The notes: generated from the letters alone by a model not told the origin. Positions 1-9,522 are shown, counted from the stretch's first letter. The stretch is 64,000 nucleotides of DNA from Corynebacterium sp. HMSC29G08 (GCF_001806875.1 NZ_KV786211.1:217643-281642); one strand, 5' to 3'. A program made the numbers and translations.

Positions 1-1
1 T

Positions 2-430
2 CTCACTACAGCGTCAGAGGTTGGCTACGGAGCAGTCATCGCCTCCCTTGTGGTGTTTAACATTGTGAAAGAGAACATGCTCAACATCTCGGACAACGCA
101 TTGTTGGTTTCCACGGTCTCCACCGCCGTAATTTCCGGTATCACGGGCTCCTCGTCCGGCGGATTGTCCATCACTATGGAGACTCTCGGTACCCAGCTTG
201 CACAAATGGCTGCCGAACAGGGCATATCGATGGAGCTCATGCATCGCATTACTGCAATGGCTTCCGTTTCCTTCGATTCGCTGCCACACAACGGTTCAGT
301 GCTGACCATGCTGATTGTTTGCGGCATGACACACAAACTGTCGTACAAGGACATCGCTGTAGTCACAATCGTCATCCCGCTTACGACCTTGCTCATCATG
401 GTCGGTGCTTGGACACTGTTGGGCGTTTAA
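2..430 (+). CDS. GntP-family permease, C-terminal part (5' end outside window)
   Basis: The reading frame is open from the first bases, so this is the last 142 codons of a longer gene. The visible part has long hydrophobic stretches and a Gly/Ser-rich loop (ITGSSSGGLSITMETLG) followed by a conserved HRITAMASVSFDSLPHNG segment. That pairing is typical of the C-terminal half of GntP-type (gluconate, hydroxybutyrate or organic acid:H+) permeases of the inner membrane. The substrate cannot be told from this fragment. A TetR regulator gene follows on the same strand after a probable terminator. Confidence 0.75.
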   Translation, partial: LTTASEVGYGAVIASLVVFNIVKENMLNISDNALLVSTVSTAVISGITGSSSGGLSITMETLGTQLAQMAAEQGISMELMHRITAMASVSFDSLPHNGSVLTMLIVCGMTHKLSYKDIAVVTIVIPLTTLLIMVGAWTLLGV

Positions 431-445
431 TCCGCACTCAAATTT

Positions 446-482
446 CGAGGTAAACCGATGTTGTTTCGGCTTACCTCGTTTT
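446..482 (+). terminator. Probable rho-independent terminator of the permease gene
   Basis: An inverted repeat (CGAGGTAA at 446-453 with TTACCTCG at 471-478), with an inner CCGA/TCGG pairing, is followed by four T residues. It lies 15 bases after the permease stop codon. Confidence 0.6.
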
Positions 483-539
483 CGCCTTTTTACCCGGGGC
501 AATCGATTACTATTGCTCGCAACAAGGAGGCCGAGAATC

Positions 540-1094
540 ATGGTGGAATCCGCCCGAGATCGCATCCTCGTCGAAGCGCGGAGCCTTTTCAGCCAGAACA
601 CGTACGCAAACGTTTCATTGAAGGACGTTGCTACCGCAGCTGGCGTATCAGTCGCATTGGTAGTCAAACACTTCGGCAGTAAACCAGGATTGTTTGCTGC
701 AACCGTAGACTTCCAGGATTCGTCCCTGAAGCTCTTCGCCGGGCCGTTTGAAAAGCTAGGGGAGACCTCAATTATTGAGACGCTTTCAGCGCCTGTGCAC
801 GCGCCATATTCCATTGCCCGCACCATATCGGTGGCCAGCGGAGAGGATGAAAGCCTGACAGCTATTGGCTCGCGAGTTCGCAGTGATTTGATCGAAGTGT
901 TGGCGGATCGGATACGCACGGAAGCGCCCCACCCGCATCCGGCACCTGAACTGCGTGCGCAGTCCGCGATGGCGTTGCTGGTGGGGCTTTCGTTGATGCG
1001 TCGATTAGGTAACGCTGGTGTAGAGGCGCATTCGACGCAATCGTTGGTTGAACATTACGCGCCGATTGTGCAAAAGATTATCGACGGCACGTAA
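540..1094 (+). CDS. TetR/AcrR-family transcriptional regulator
   Basis: This 184-residue protein has an N-terminal TetR helix-turn-helix (about residues 10-50, including VSLKDVATAAGVS and the ALVVKHFGSK recognition-helix region) and a variable C-terminal ligand domain. The ATG at 540 is preceded by AAGGAGG at 524-530, so I prefer it to longer in-frame starts. An imperfect palindrome, GCAAT-N8-ATTGC at 499-516, lies just upstream and could be its own operator. The stop codon is only 8 bases from the end of the convergent mmsB gene. Its target could be the upstream permease or the catabolic cluster; nothing here decides. Confidence 0.85.
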   Translation: MVESARDRILVEARSLFSQNTYANVSLKDVATAAGVSVALVVKHFGSKPGLFAATVDFQDSSLKLFAGPFEKLGETSIIETLSAPVHAPYSIARTISVASGEDESLTAIGSRVRSDLIEVLADRIRTEAPHPHPAPELRAQSAMALLVGLSLMRRLGNAGVEAHSTQSLVEHYAPIVQKIIDGT

Positions 1095-1102
1095 CCGCCG
1101 GA

Positions 1103-1987
1103 CTAGGCCTTCCTACTTTCAACTGCTTTGATGATGGCGGAGAAGTCTAGCCCTCCGTGGCCTTCATCAACAAAGTCAGTGAATTGCTCAGTAGCGATTC
1201 GTCCCAGCACGGTGTCCGTACCGGTGTGATCCGCCGCAGCCATAGCAAGTTTGAGGTCTTTGAGCATGAGTGCGGCTGCAAACCCTGGTTTGAAATCGTT
1301 GTTAGCCGGCGAGGTCGGAACGATTTCAGGCACCGGTGCATTGACGGATAATGACCAGGAATTTCCAGTTGCGTTTGACACCACGTCGAAAAATGCTTGC
1401 GGCGACAAGCCCAGTCGCTGGCCAAGTACAAGCGCTTCAGCAACCGCGATCTGCTGGATGGCGAGAATCATGTTGTTGCAGGCCTTCACAGCCTGGCCGG
1501 TGCTTGTGTCCCCGGTGTGCGTAACAGACTTGCCAATGTAATGAAGAATCGGCTTGACCTCGTTGAATAGATCCTCTGGCCCGCCGACCATCAAGGCAAG
1601 TGTGCCAGCCTGTGCGCCAGTTATGCCACCGGAGACGGGTGCGTCCAAGAAGCGAGAGCCCGCCTTAGTAATGAGATCGGAAACCTCCAGTGCTTCTTCG
1701 ACCGCGATGGTGGATAGGTCGACATAGATCTTCGGCGTCGGGTCAGTCTCCAACAGCGATATGATGACCTTTTTCACCAACCCACCGTTGGGAAGGCTCG
1801 TGAAGACGATGTCAGCGCCTTGGGCGGCATCCTCGGCGGACTCAAACACCTCAATGCCTAGCTCTTTCGCACGCGCACGGGCCTCATCGACAACATCGAA
1901 GCCGCGGACAATTTCACCATGCTTGGCCAGGTTGGCGGCCATCGGACCACCCATGTTTCCCAAACCGATAAACGCAATTGTACTCAT
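1103..1987 (-). CDS. mmsB: 3-hydroxyisobutyrate dehydrogenase
   Basis: The 294-residue protein oxidises 3-hydroxyisobutyrate to methylmalonate semialdehyde with NAD+ in distal valine/isobutyrate catabolism. Visible features are the N-terminal Rossmann motif GLGNMGGPMAANLAKHG, the substrate-binding DAPVSGGITGAQAGTL segment and the catalytic lysine in GQAVKACNNMI. A ribosome-binding site (AAAAGGAAAAG) precedes the ATG. It lies 32 bases downstream of mmsA on the same strand, so the two probably form an operon controlled from the operator at 3561-3586. Confidence 0.92.
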   Translation of the reverse strand: MSTIAFIGLGNMGGPMAANLAKHGEIVRGFDVVDEARARAKELGIEVFESAEDAAQGADIVFTSLPNGGLVKKVIISLLETDPTPKIYVDLSTIAVEEALEVSDLITKAGSRFLDAPVSGGITGAQAGTLALMVGGPEDLFNEVKPILHYIGKSVTHTGDTSTGQAVKACNNMILAIQQIAVAEALVLGQRLGLSPQAFFDVVSNATGNSWSLSVNAPVPEIVPTSPANNDFKPGFAAALMLKDLKLAMAAADHTGTDTVLGRIATEQFTDFVDEGHGGLDFSAIIKAVESRKA

Positions 1988-2019
1988 TGTTCTTTTCCTT
2001 TTCGTTGAAATGGAGTCGA

Positions 2020-3537
2020 CTAGTTCATCAGCGGCATGGTGAACTGTGGGCCAGCATCTTCAGCCTGAGGCCATGCCTGCGTGACGGTCTTGATTTTGGT
2101 GTAGAAGCGGAAGGAGTCTGGTCCGTGCTGGTTCAGGTCGCCAAAGCCGGATGCCTTCCAGCCGCCGAATGTGTGGTAGGCGATAGGCACTGGGATGGGT
2201 ACGTTGATGCCAACCATGCCGACCTGGACGTTGCGGGCAAACTCGCGGGCTGCGCCACCGTTTTGGGTGAAGATTGCTACGCCGTTTCCGTATTCGTGGT
2301 TGGTTGCTAGAGCGGTGGCTTCCTCAAGCGTATTTGTCCGCACCATTGCCAGGACCGGCCCAAAAATCTCGACTTTGTAGAGGTCCATGTCGGTTGTGAC
2401 GTTATCGAAGAACGTTGGGCCGGCGTAGAAACCTTCGGCGAGGGATTCGCCGTCGAAGGATGTGTCGGCGAAGGTCCACTCGCGGCCGTCGACAAGCAAG
2501 CTGGCCCCTGCCTCGACTCCCTCTGTGACGATGCGGTTGACTCGATCCAGCGAATCCTGAGTAACCAGCGGACCGTAGTCGGACTCTGGGTCCAACGAGT
2601 GGCCAACCTTGAGCGCGCGCGCCTTCTCGGCAATCGATGCGGCGAGCTTGTCGGCGGTTTCCTGGCCAACTGGGACAACAACCGGCAAAGCCATGCACCG
2701 CTCACCGGCGGAGCCGAAGGCAGCGCCGACAATCGCGGAAGCGGTTGCCTCAATGTCTGCATCCGGCAGAACAATCGCGTGGTTCTTTGCACCGCCGAAG
2801 CACTGTGCGCGCTTGTTGGTTTCAGCTGCGCGGCTGTAGATGTACTGCGCGATTGGGGTAGAACCGACGAATCCAACGGCCTGGATGATCTCGGAATCTA
2901 AGATGGCGTCTACTGCTTCCTTGCCACCGTGGATTACCTGCAGAACTCCCTGCGGCCCGCCGGCTTCAACAAAGAGCTCAGCTAGGCGAACCGGTACCGA
3001 TGGGTCGCGCTCGGATGGCTTGAGCACCATCGCGTTGCCTGCCGCCAGAGCCGGGCCGGCCTTCCAAAGCGGAATCATTGCCGGGAAGTTGAAAGGGGTG
3101 ATACCTGCAACAACGCCGAGTGGCTGGCGCATAGAGTAGGTGTCAATACCCGTGCCGACCTGCGTGGAGTATTCACCTTTGAGAAGGTGCGGGGCGCCGA
3201 GTGCAAACTCCACCACGTCGAGGCCGCGTTGGATGTCGCCCTTTGCATCGGGGAAGGTCTTACCGTGCTCGAGCGCGAGGGTGCGCGCCAACTCATCCAT
3301 GTTTTCGGTGATGAGTTGCAGCCAGCGGTTGAGGACACGGATGCGCTTCTGCGGGTTGGTGTTGCCCCATGCGGGTTGTGCCTTGGCAGCTTCGGCGATT
3401 GCGTGGTTCACGTCGTCCTTGTTTGCCAGAACGACCTGTGCCTGGACTTTGCCGGTGGATGGGCAGAATACGTCCTGGGTTTGGCCGGATGTCCCTTCGA
3501 ATAACGTGCCATTGACGTAGTGGTGGATGGTACGCAT
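2020..3537 (-). CDS. mmsA: Methylmalonate-semialdehyde dehydrogenase (CoA-acylating)
   Basis: This 505-residue aldehyde dehydrogenase converts methylmalonate semialdehyde to propionyl-CoA, CO2 and NADH. It has the family's N-terminal HYVNG start, the cofactor region PFNFPAMIPLWKAGPALAAGN and the catalytic cysteine in GSAGERCMALP. A longer frame is open to 3663, but the ATG at 3537 has GGGAGG just upstream and gives the usual family N-terminus. A 26-bp palindrome lies 24-49 bases upstream of the start. mmsB follows closely. Confidence 0.93.
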   Translation of the reverse strand: MRTIHHYVNGTLFEGTSGQTQDVFCPSTGKVQAQVVLANKDDVNHAIAEAAKAQPAWGNTNPQKRIRVLNRWLQLITENMDELARTLALEHGKTFPDAKGDIQRGLDVVEFALGAPHLLKGEYSTQVGTGIDTYSMRQPLGVVAGITPFNFPAMIPLWKAGPALAAGNAMVLKPSERDPSVPVRLAELFVEAGGPQGVLQVIHGGKEAVDAILDSEIIQAVGFVGSTPIAQYIYSRAAETNKRAQCFGGAKNHAIVLPDADIEATASAIVGAAFGSAGERCMALPVVVPVGQETADKLAASIAEKARALKVGHSLDPESDYGPLVTQDSLDRVNRIVTEGVEAGASLLVDGREWTFADTSFDGESLAEGFYAGPTFFDNVTTDMDLYKVEIFGPVLAMVRTNTLEEATALATNHEYGNGVAIFTQNGGAAREFARNVQVGMVGINVPIPVPIAYHTFGGWKASGFGDLNQHGPDSFRFYTKIKTVTQAWPQAEDAGPQFTMPLMN

Positions 3538-3560
3538 GTATGCCTCCCTGCAAATCGGTA

Positions 3561-3586
3561 TGTACGGTATGGGTGCTGATCGTACA
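3561..3586. promoter_or_regulatory. Candidate TetR operator upstream of mmsA
   Basis: The site reads TGTACGG-N12-TCGTACA. The same half-sites with the same 12-base spacer occur at 8785-8810 and 13207-13232, each just upstream of a gene of the same pathway. The most likely ligand is the TetR protein encoded at 8878. Confidence 0.75.
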
Positions 3587-3771
3587 GTGACGCGGCCCAC
3601 CTGGTAGGTCTTCGTGTTATCCAGGACATCATTTACCCCCATGAAACCCCTTAAGGCCGACATCTTTCGTTAGCACGAACTGGAATAACTCGAGCAGACG
3701 AGCATTATGCGCACGGGGTGAACGTCGTACACTTCTGGCTCGAATCCCGCGTTCATGGCGGGCAAAACGAA

Positions 3772-3777
3772 TACGGT
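3772..3777 (+). promoter_or_regulatory. -10 box for leaderless start of the GNAT/ligase gene
   Basis: TACGGT lies 6 bases before the ATG at 3784, so transcription would begin at or next to the start codon. No Shine-Dalgarno sequence with usable spacing is present. Confidence 0.45.
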
Positions 3778-3783
3778 GAGGGC

Positions 3784-6387
3784 ATGTTGCACCTCCAGCC
3801 ACAACATTGGGAAGCCGACGTCATATTGAACGACGGGTCCATCGCCACCATTCGCGCGATTGATAATGCTGACAAAGAGGCGATCTACCAGTTCTACGAT
3901 CGCGTCTCTGATAAGTCGAAGTTCTTGCGCTTCTTTGGCACTCACCCGACGCTGTCCGATAGTGACATGCAGCGTTGGTTAGATATTGAAGGGTACGATC
4001 GCGTCACCTTGGTGTTGGAGGAGCGCGGCGACATTGTTGCGGTCGCGGGGTACGCGATTGTGCAGCAGTTTCTTCCGGCTCGGGTGGGTGACGTTTCGTT
4101 TTTGGTGCAAGATTCGCATCAGGGGAAAGGCGTTGGCCCGATCATGCTGGAGCATTTGGCGCAGATCGGCCGGGAGGGCAACGTCAGCCGTTTTTTCGCT
4201 GAAATGTTGATGCAGAACCGCACCATGACGCAGGTGTTTATTTCCGCCGGATATCAGGTTAAGCCTGAGTTGGAGGACGGCATGATCACGGTGGATTTTG
4301 AGATCTCACCGAACAAGGATTCACGTGAGGTAATGCAGCGTCGTGAAACGCGAGCTGAGGCCAATTCTTTACGGCGCCTTCTCACCCCTCAGCGTGTCGC
4401 AATAGTCGGGGTGCATGAGCGGGTTGCGTCTCACGTCAAGGAATTTGCAGGTGAGGTGCTGGCATTCGATGATGTTGCCGCTCTCAGTGCTGCCGAGGAT
4501 CCTGTTGATTTGGTTGTGGCAGTGCACGATCCACATGAGCTCAATAGTTTGATGCAGTGTGCGGCAAGCGTGGGTGCGCATGGAGTGGTGTTAACTACGC
4601 CGAGTGACTATCCACCGCTTAACGGCAACGAAACGCGTGATGTGGTGATGGCGGCTCGTGATGTGGGGTTGCGTGTATTGGGGCCTACGTCACTCGGATT
4701 AATCAATACTGATCCAGCAGTTCGGTTGAACACTACGCCCGTACCGGTGCCGCGCGTGGGGTCAGTTGGACTGTTCACGCAGTCTTCGGGTGTGGCCATG
4801 GTGATGCTGTCGCATGCGGTTTCGCGAGGAACCGGTTTGAGTGTTTTCTTGGCGTCGGGTTCGTTTGCGGATGTGACGGGCAATGACGTCATGCAGTATT
4901 GGTCTGATGATGAGCGGACAAATATTTGTATGTTGTCGCTGGATTCCGGCGGTAATCCTCGTAAGTTTTTCCGGATTGTGCGGCGGCTGGCGCTTGAAAA
5001 GTACGTGATCGTTTTCTTGCCGTCGAGGGCGTTGCGTTCGGCGATTCCAGGTAATGAGACTGGTTTGGAACCGGCATCGTCGGAGACGATTGATGCGGTG
5101 ATTCGCCAGTCAGGTGCGATGGTTGTGAATCGTCGTGACGCCATGTTCGATATCGCGCAGATTCTGGCTCGCCAGCCTCTTCCTCGTGGGCGGCGTGTGG
5201 CGGTAGTGTCGAATTCTTCGGGGCTTGCGTCGCAGATGGCTGCATCGGCACAGCGCTTTGGTTTGCGCCCGGTGGTGAAGCGGCCGGCAGGTAGCGGGGT
5301 GCAGGGGATGATTGCGCAAGTTGAGCTTTTGCTTGACGACGCCAACGTAGACATCATCGTCTGCGCCGCCGTCGAAATCGACGAGCCTGCCGCGGAGGAA
5401 AGCTACACCCGCCTTTCCGCGCTCGCTGCTGAAGGTAAGCCCCGGACATTAATTGCATCGTTCATTGGCATCGGATTGCCGAATTATGGGGTTGGTTTGG
5501 GCGAGGAACAGCAGGGCCAGCTGCCGGTATTTGATAATTATGCGGACGCTATGGAAGCGCTGGGCGTGATTTTGGACAACCAGCGTCGCCGGGCGGCTAT
5601 CCGTCCAAGTCCTGAAGATCTGATGGGTAGTGGTGATGAGGATGTGGCGCGTCGGGTCGTCGATAAGCTTCTGGCCCAAAATCCGGAAGGGCGATGGGCA
5701 AGCGATGCTGAAACCGCGGAGATCTTGGCTGCATATGGCATTGACCTTGTGCCTTGGACGGATACTCCAACCTTTGCCGATGCCCTACAAGCTTCGGAGA
5801 AATACGGTTGGGATGTGGTGCTAAAAGCCACCAGCCCGCTGGTGCGGGGTCGTTCTGAGCTGCCTACCGTGATCCGGCAGATCAACACTCAAGACGAGCT
5901 CGCCCACGCTTGGAAGACCTTGGAGAAGCTGGCCGAGGAGCTCCACCTGGGCACGGATGCTGCGGTGTTGCAACCTGCAGTACAGCGACAAGTTGCGTCG
6001 GGCGCCTCGCTGAAAGTGCGGGCCGTAGAAGACCCGGTCCTGGGTCCGCTGCTCGGTGTCGGTGTTTCCGGAATTTCCTCGGAGCTGCTCAAGGATGTCG
6101 CGTGGCGCATCCCACCACTTCGGCGTCATGATGTGGTAGACATGCTCAGCGAGCTGAAAGCCGCGCCTCTATTGACAGGGCAAAGCGGGATCAAGCCAAT
6201 TGATATCCGCGGCTTGGAATCGGTACTTCTGCAGCTTTCTAAGCTTAAAGATGATATTGCCGCGGTTGTAGAGGTGGAGTTGATCCCTGTCATCGTGGGT
6301 ATTGATGCTGTGCATGTGGTTGGCGCCCGATTACGTGTGGCGCCACTTGGACAAGAGCGTGAACCGCTGGCTAGGGCACTGCAATGA
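3784..6387 (+). CDS. GNAT acetyltransferase fused to NDP-forming acyl-CoA ligase domains (Pat-type protein acyltransferase)
   Basis: The 867-residue protein has an N-terminal GNAT domain (about residues 15-180, acetyl-CoA loop DSHQGKGVG), then CoA-binding and ligase-CoA domains (RVAIVGVHE; GLFTQSSGVAMVML) and a C-terminal ATP-grasp-like domain (about 620-860). This is the layout of Pat-type lysine acetyltransferases that inactivate acyl-CoA synthetases; those usually have a catalytically inert ligase part, which I cannot confirm here. A longer frame from GTG 3718 is possible. I prefer ATG 3784 because family N-termini begin close to the HWEADVILNDG segment and a -10 box fits a leaderless start there. 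It overlaps the deacetylase gene by 4 bases, suggesting paired acylation and deacylation. Confidence 0.82.
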   Translation: MLHLQPQHWEADVILNDGSIATIRAIDNADKEAIYQFYDRVSDKSKFLRFFGTHPTLSDSDMQRWLDIEGYDRVTLVLEERGDIVAVAGYAIVQQFLPARVGDVSFLVQDSHQGKGVGPIMLEHLAQIGREGNVSRFFAEMLMQNRTMTQVFISAGYQVKPELEDGMITVDFEISPNKDSREVMQRRETRAEANSLRRLLTPQRVAIVGVHERVASHVKEFAGEVLAFDDVAALSAAEDPVDLVVAVHDPHELNSLMQCAASVGAHGVVLTTPSDYPPLNGNETRDVVMAARDVGLRVLGPTSLGLINTDPAVRLNTTPVPVPRVGSVGLFTQSSGVAMVMLSHAVSRGTGLSVFLASGSFADVTGNDVMQYWSDDERTNICMLSLDSGGNPRKFFRIVRRLALEKYVIVFLPSRALRSAIPGNETGLEPASSETIDAVIRQSGAMVVNRRDAMFDIAQILARQPLPRGRRVAVVSNSSGLASQMAASAQRFGLRPVVKRPAGSGVQGMIAQVELLLDDANVDIIVCAAVEIDEPAAEESYTRLSALAAEGKPRTLIASFIGIGLPNYGVGLGEEQQGQLPVFDNYADAMEALGVILDNQRRRAAIRPSPEDLMGSGDEDVARRVVDKLLAQNPEGRWASDAETAEILAAYGIDLVPWTDTPTFADALQASEKYGWDVVLKATSPLVRGRSELPTVIRQINTQDELAHAWKTLEKLAEELHLGTDAAVLQPAVQRQVASGASLKVRAVEDPVLGPLLGVGVSGISSELLKDVAWRIPPLRRHDVVDMLSELKAAPLLTGQSGIKPIDIRGLESVLLQLSKLKDDIAAVVEVELIPVIVGIDAVHVVGARLRVAPLGQEREPLARALQ

Positions 6388-7526
6388 GCCAACCTATGAG
6401 CACAAAGCCGCTGCTAATCAACGCCGAAGAGATGCGCCGCTATTCTCTCGGGCCGGGACACCCGATGGGACCCGACCGGGTGAAACTAGCGCTCAATGTG
6501 GCCGAGCATTTCGACATGCTCGATCTTTTCGACATTTACAGCCCCCAACCTTTAAGTACCGCCTTGTTGCAACTGGTTCACACGCGGGAATATATCGACG
6601 CGACTCGGGCAGAAGTTGCTGCGAAACGATTCGGGCTTGGCACCGATGACAACCCGATCAGTCACGGGCTTTCCACCGTTGCTTCCTGCATTGCCGCGGG
6701 CACTGTTGAAGCCGCGCGCGCTGTGTGGCAGGGCGAGACTAAACGAGCGGTGAATTTGGCAGGCGGTCTGCACCACGCCGCGGTGGATCGCATGGAGGGT
6801 TTTTGTATGTATAACGATGCTGCGATTGCCATTCGCTGGTTGCTGGATCAGGGAGCAACGCGCATTGCATATGTTGATCTGGATGCACATCACGGCGATG
6901 GTGTCGAGCAGATTTTCTGGGACGACCCGAGAGTGATCACGATTTCGGTGCATGAGTCAGGCATTTATCTCTATCCCCACACCGGATATGCACACGAGAT
7001 TGGGGGTCAGGGGGCCGAGGGTACTGCCGTAAACCTGGCCCTGAGTAAGAACGCTGGTGATAGCGAGTGGCTGCAGGGGATTCACTCACTGGTCCCCGCA
7101 CTATTGAAGCAATTTCGGCCGCAGATGTTGATTACGCAGCACGGCGCGGACCCTCACCGCGCAGACCCGCTAGCTGACCTTGAGGTGAGTATTGACGCCA
7201 TGTCTCACGCCTATCGATCTTTAGGCGTGTGGGCTGACCAATATGCGGGAGGTAGATGGGTCGCACTGGGTGGGGGAGGCTATACGCTCGATTCGGTTGC
7301 GCGTGCTTGGACGTTGCTTCTGGCTGCTGTGGCAGGGGTTTCGCTCGAGGGATCAGCTTCGATGCCCAGTGGCTGGAACGGGAGCCTCACACTTGGCGAC
7401 GCCGGTGTTACCACCCCGTTTTCCGAATACGATCCCAAGCGTGTACTCACCTCCCGGCCCAGCACGTCACTGATTCAGACAAGCCGTGCGGTGTTCCCGT
7501 ATTGGGGAATCCAGCCTTATGGCTGA
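6384..7526 (+). CDS. acuC: AcuC-type histone-deacetylase-family protein
   Basis: This 380-residue protein belongs to the class I/II zinc-dependent deacetylase fold. Visible active-site motifs are GGLHHAAVDRMEGFCMYND, DLDAHHGDGVEQIFWDD (metal-binding Asp/His), QHGADPHRADPL and the terminal GGGGY tyrosine. AcuC proteins remove acetyl groups from the active-site lysine of acyl-CoA synthetases. The ATGA overlap with the GNAT/ligase gene indicates translational coupling. The likely local target is the acyl-CoA synthetase at 9515; this is inference from context. Confidence 0.9.
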   Translation: MSQPMSTKPLLINAEEMRRYSLGPGHPMGPDRVKLALNVAEHFDMLDLFDIYSPQPLSTALLQLVHTREYIDATRAEVAAKRFGLGTDDNPISHGLSTVASCIAAGTVEAARAVWQGETKRAVNLAGGLHHAAVDRMEGFCMYNDAAIAIRWLLDQGATRIAYVDLDAHHGDGVEQIFWDDPRVITISVHESGIYLYPHTGYAHEIGGQGAEGTAVNLALSKNAGDSEWLQGIHSLVPALLKQFRPQMLITQHGADPHRADPLADLEVSIDAMSHAYRSLGVWADQYAGGRWVALGGGGYTLDSVARAWTLLLAAVAGVSLEGSASMPSGWNGSLTLGDAGVTTPFSEYDPKRVLTSRPSTSLIQTSRAVFPYWGIQPYG

Positions 7527-7541
7527 TCTGGTGGAACAGTA

Positions 7542-8750
7542 CTAGACGAATGCCGACTGGCCTGTTACCGCGCGCCCGACGATCAACGCGTTGATCTCGT
7601 AGGTGCCTTCGTAGGTGTAGAGAACCTCGGCATCTGCCATCATCTTGGACAGGTGATGCTGGGTCAGCAGGCCGTTACCGCCGCCAATCGCACGGGCCGC
7701 GGCGGCGGATTCGCGCGCCAGCCTGGTGTTTGTGGCTTTGGCCATGGCTGCCATGGGCATCTCCAGTTTGCCTGCCTCTTGCATATGCGCAATTTGAGCC
7801 ATCATCGCCAGCGACGCCGACGCGTTGCCCAGAATCCGCGTTAGCGGCTCTTGGATCAGCTGGAATTTGGCCAGTGGCTTGCCAAACTGTTCGCGGGTGA
7901 GTGCGTATTCACGGGCCGCGTCAAAAATCCCGAGCTGGAGGCCAGCTGCCTGCCACGCAACCCATGCGCGCGAAGAGCACAGGAAATCGTTGACGTTGCT
8001 GAATGACTGAGCCCCTGGGATGGCGTTTTCGTGCGGAATGAGCACGTTGTCGTAGGTGATGTCTGCGTTTTGCATGATACGCAGGCCCATTTTGCGTGAG
8101 ATCTTTTCGGTTGTTACGCCGTCGCGGTCTAGCTCCACAATGAAGGCTTTCACCTCTTGATCTTCAACGTCACGGGCGAAAGTGATTGCAAAGTCGGCGA
8201 TAGTTCCAGCGCCGATCCAGCGCTTTTGGCCGTTGATCACCCACCCGTCCTCAGTACGCTGCGCAGTGGTTGCCAACCCTCCTGCGATGTCTGAGCCGTG
8301 GTCGGGCTCTGTCAGCGCGAATGCGCCGAGCTTTTCAAACTTGCGAAGGCCCGGCAGCCACTTTTCGCGTTGTTGATCGGACCCGAGTGTGTGGATGACG
8401 CCAACGTTGAGTTCGTTGTGAATGCCTACGAGTGCGGAAAGCGACACGTCCACACGCGTGACCTCGGCATACACAAGACCGCGGAACAGTCGGGAGGTAT
8501 CAGACAGTTCAATTTCTCCAAGGCCCTGTGCAGCCAGCTTTGGCAGCAACTCGAAGGGAAGTTCCTCGCGATCCCAGTATTGACCGACAACGGGACGGAT
8601 TTCGGTTTGGAGGAACTCATGGACCTCTTGCAACTTCTTGCGTTCGTCGTTATTTAGCTGGTCAGCGACGCCGAGGATGTCTGCGTGCGGAAACTTCACG
8701 CCTTCAAGGTGAGCAATTTGGGGGGAGATGGTGGGGAGAATCGGGGGCAT
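7542..8750 (-). CDS. Acyl-CoA dehydrogenase, probably isobutyryl-CoA dehydrogenase
   Basis: The 402-residue flavoprotein has the acyl-CoA dehydrogenase signatures: FAD/substrate loop GAFALTEPDHGSD, WVINGQKRWIGAGTIAD, and a C-terminal YEGTYEINALIVGR where the glutamate of YEGTYE is the expected catalytic base. By sequence alone it resembles glutaryl-CoA or short-chain dehydrogenases. The surrounding genes for the later steps of isobutyryl-CoA breakdown make isobutyryl-CoA the likely substrate, giving methacrylyl-CoA. AGGAAGG precedes the ATG, and a TetR-type palindrome lies 35-60 bases upstream. Confidence 0.85.
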   Translation of the reverse strand: MPPILPTISPQIAHLEGVKFPHADILGVADQLNNDERKKLQEVHEFLQTEIRPVVGQYWDREELPFELLPKLAAQGLGEIELSDTSRLFRGLVYAEVTRVDVSLSALVGIHNELNVGVIHTLGSDQQREKWLPGLRKFEKLGAFALTEPDHGSDIAGGLATTAQRTEDGWVINGQKRWIGAGTIADFAITFARDVEDQEVKAFIVELDRDGVTTEKISRKMGLRIMQNADITYDNVLIPHENAIPGAQSFSNVNDFLCSSRAWVAWQAAGLQLGIFDAAREYALTREQFGKPLAKFQLIQEPLTRILGNASASLAMMAQIAHMQEAGKLEMPMAAMAKATNTRLARESAAAARAIGGGNGLLTQHHLSKMMADAEVLYTYEGTYEINALIVGRAVTGQSAFV

Positions 8751-8784
8751 TTTTTCAAACCTTCCTGCGGATGGGCTCGCGCCG

Positions 8785-8810
8785 TGTACGATTTAGTGAC
8801 AAATCGTACA
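8785..8810. promoter_or_regulatory. Candidate TetR operator between acyl-CoA dehydrogenase and tetR
   Basis: TGTACGA-N12-TCGTACA, with the palindrome extending inward to TGTACGATTT and AAATCGTACA (10-bp perfect arms). It lies in the divergent promoter region and could control both genes, including autoregulation of the TetR gene at 8878. Confidence 0.8.
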
Positions 8811-8877
8811 GGAGTGAAAATTCCGCGTCTCGAAATTCGATTTCTCTAAATTCTCTAAACCTGAAAGGAGGACGGCT

Positions 8878-9522
8878 ATGACCGAAGCACTCACCCCGCG
8901 TAAGCAAGCGCTGCATGACGCGATACTGGCCGACTTTCTCAAAGAAGGGTTTCGCGATTTCACTATTGACGCTGCGACGAAGCGCTACCACTGCTCAAAA
9001 TCCACCTTGTACACGTTCGGCAAAACCCGAGATGAAATCGTAAGAAGGATTCTGATCAGCTTCTTCAAAGAGATCGCGCAAACCACCGCTCGCGCTGGGC
9101 GTCCTATTAGCAACCATGCTGAATCACTGTTCGCCTACTTTGACGCAATCCGTACGTCGTTGGAGCCAGCGAGTACAGAGTTCATGCACGATTTGGCCAC
9201 CGAGCCGGTTGCACAGCGGGTCTATGACCTGAACACGGCGGCGGCAATTGATGAGATCATGCGTCGTATTGAATCAGGCATTCAAGCCGGCGGATTCAAC
9301 GCAATTCACCCAGCATTTGCCGCACGAATGATCCAGCGTTCAATGCAGGACATTCAACAGGGGGTGTACTCCGACGTGATCCCTACACCGGAGGCATACC
9401 GGGAGCTCGGGCGAATAGTGTTGCGCGGCCTCGACCCGCCCGACCCGGCATCAGCACAACAGGACCGCGTACTTCATGCCAATCCCAACAACACCGAAGA
9501 GAATCGAGGAAGCCATGACTAG
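8878..9522 (+). CDS. TetR-family regulator, probable repressor of the isobutyrate cluster
   Basis: This 214-residue protein has an N-terminal TetR DNA-binding domain (about residues 10-60, FTIDAATKRYHCSKSTLYTFGKTRDEIV). GAAAGGAGG is well placed before the ATG. It is encoded upstream of, and overlaps by 8 bases, the acyl-CoA synthetase gene, so the two are co-transcribed. The perfect palindrome at 8785-8810 in its own promoter, repeated before mmsA and the hydrolase gene, makes it the best candidate for the cluster regulator. An acyl-CoA of the pathway is a plausible inducer; this is inference. Confidence 0.85.
   Translation: MTEALTPRKQALHDAILADFLKEGFRDFTIDAATKRYHCSKSTLYTFGKTRDEIVRRILISFFKEIAQTTARAGRPISNHAESLFAYFDAIRTSLEPASTEFMHDLATEPVAQRVYDLNTAAAIDEIMRRIESGIQAGGFNAIHPAFAARMIQRSMQDIQQGVYSDVIPTPEAYRELGRIVLRGLDPPDPASAQQDRVLHANPNNTEENRGSHD

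Noticed and set aside
3718..3783. Longer start (GTG 3718) for the GNAT/ligase protein
   Set aside because: It adds 22 residues with no family resemblance and has no well-spaced ribosome-binding site. ATG 3784 fits a -10 box and the usual N-terminus.
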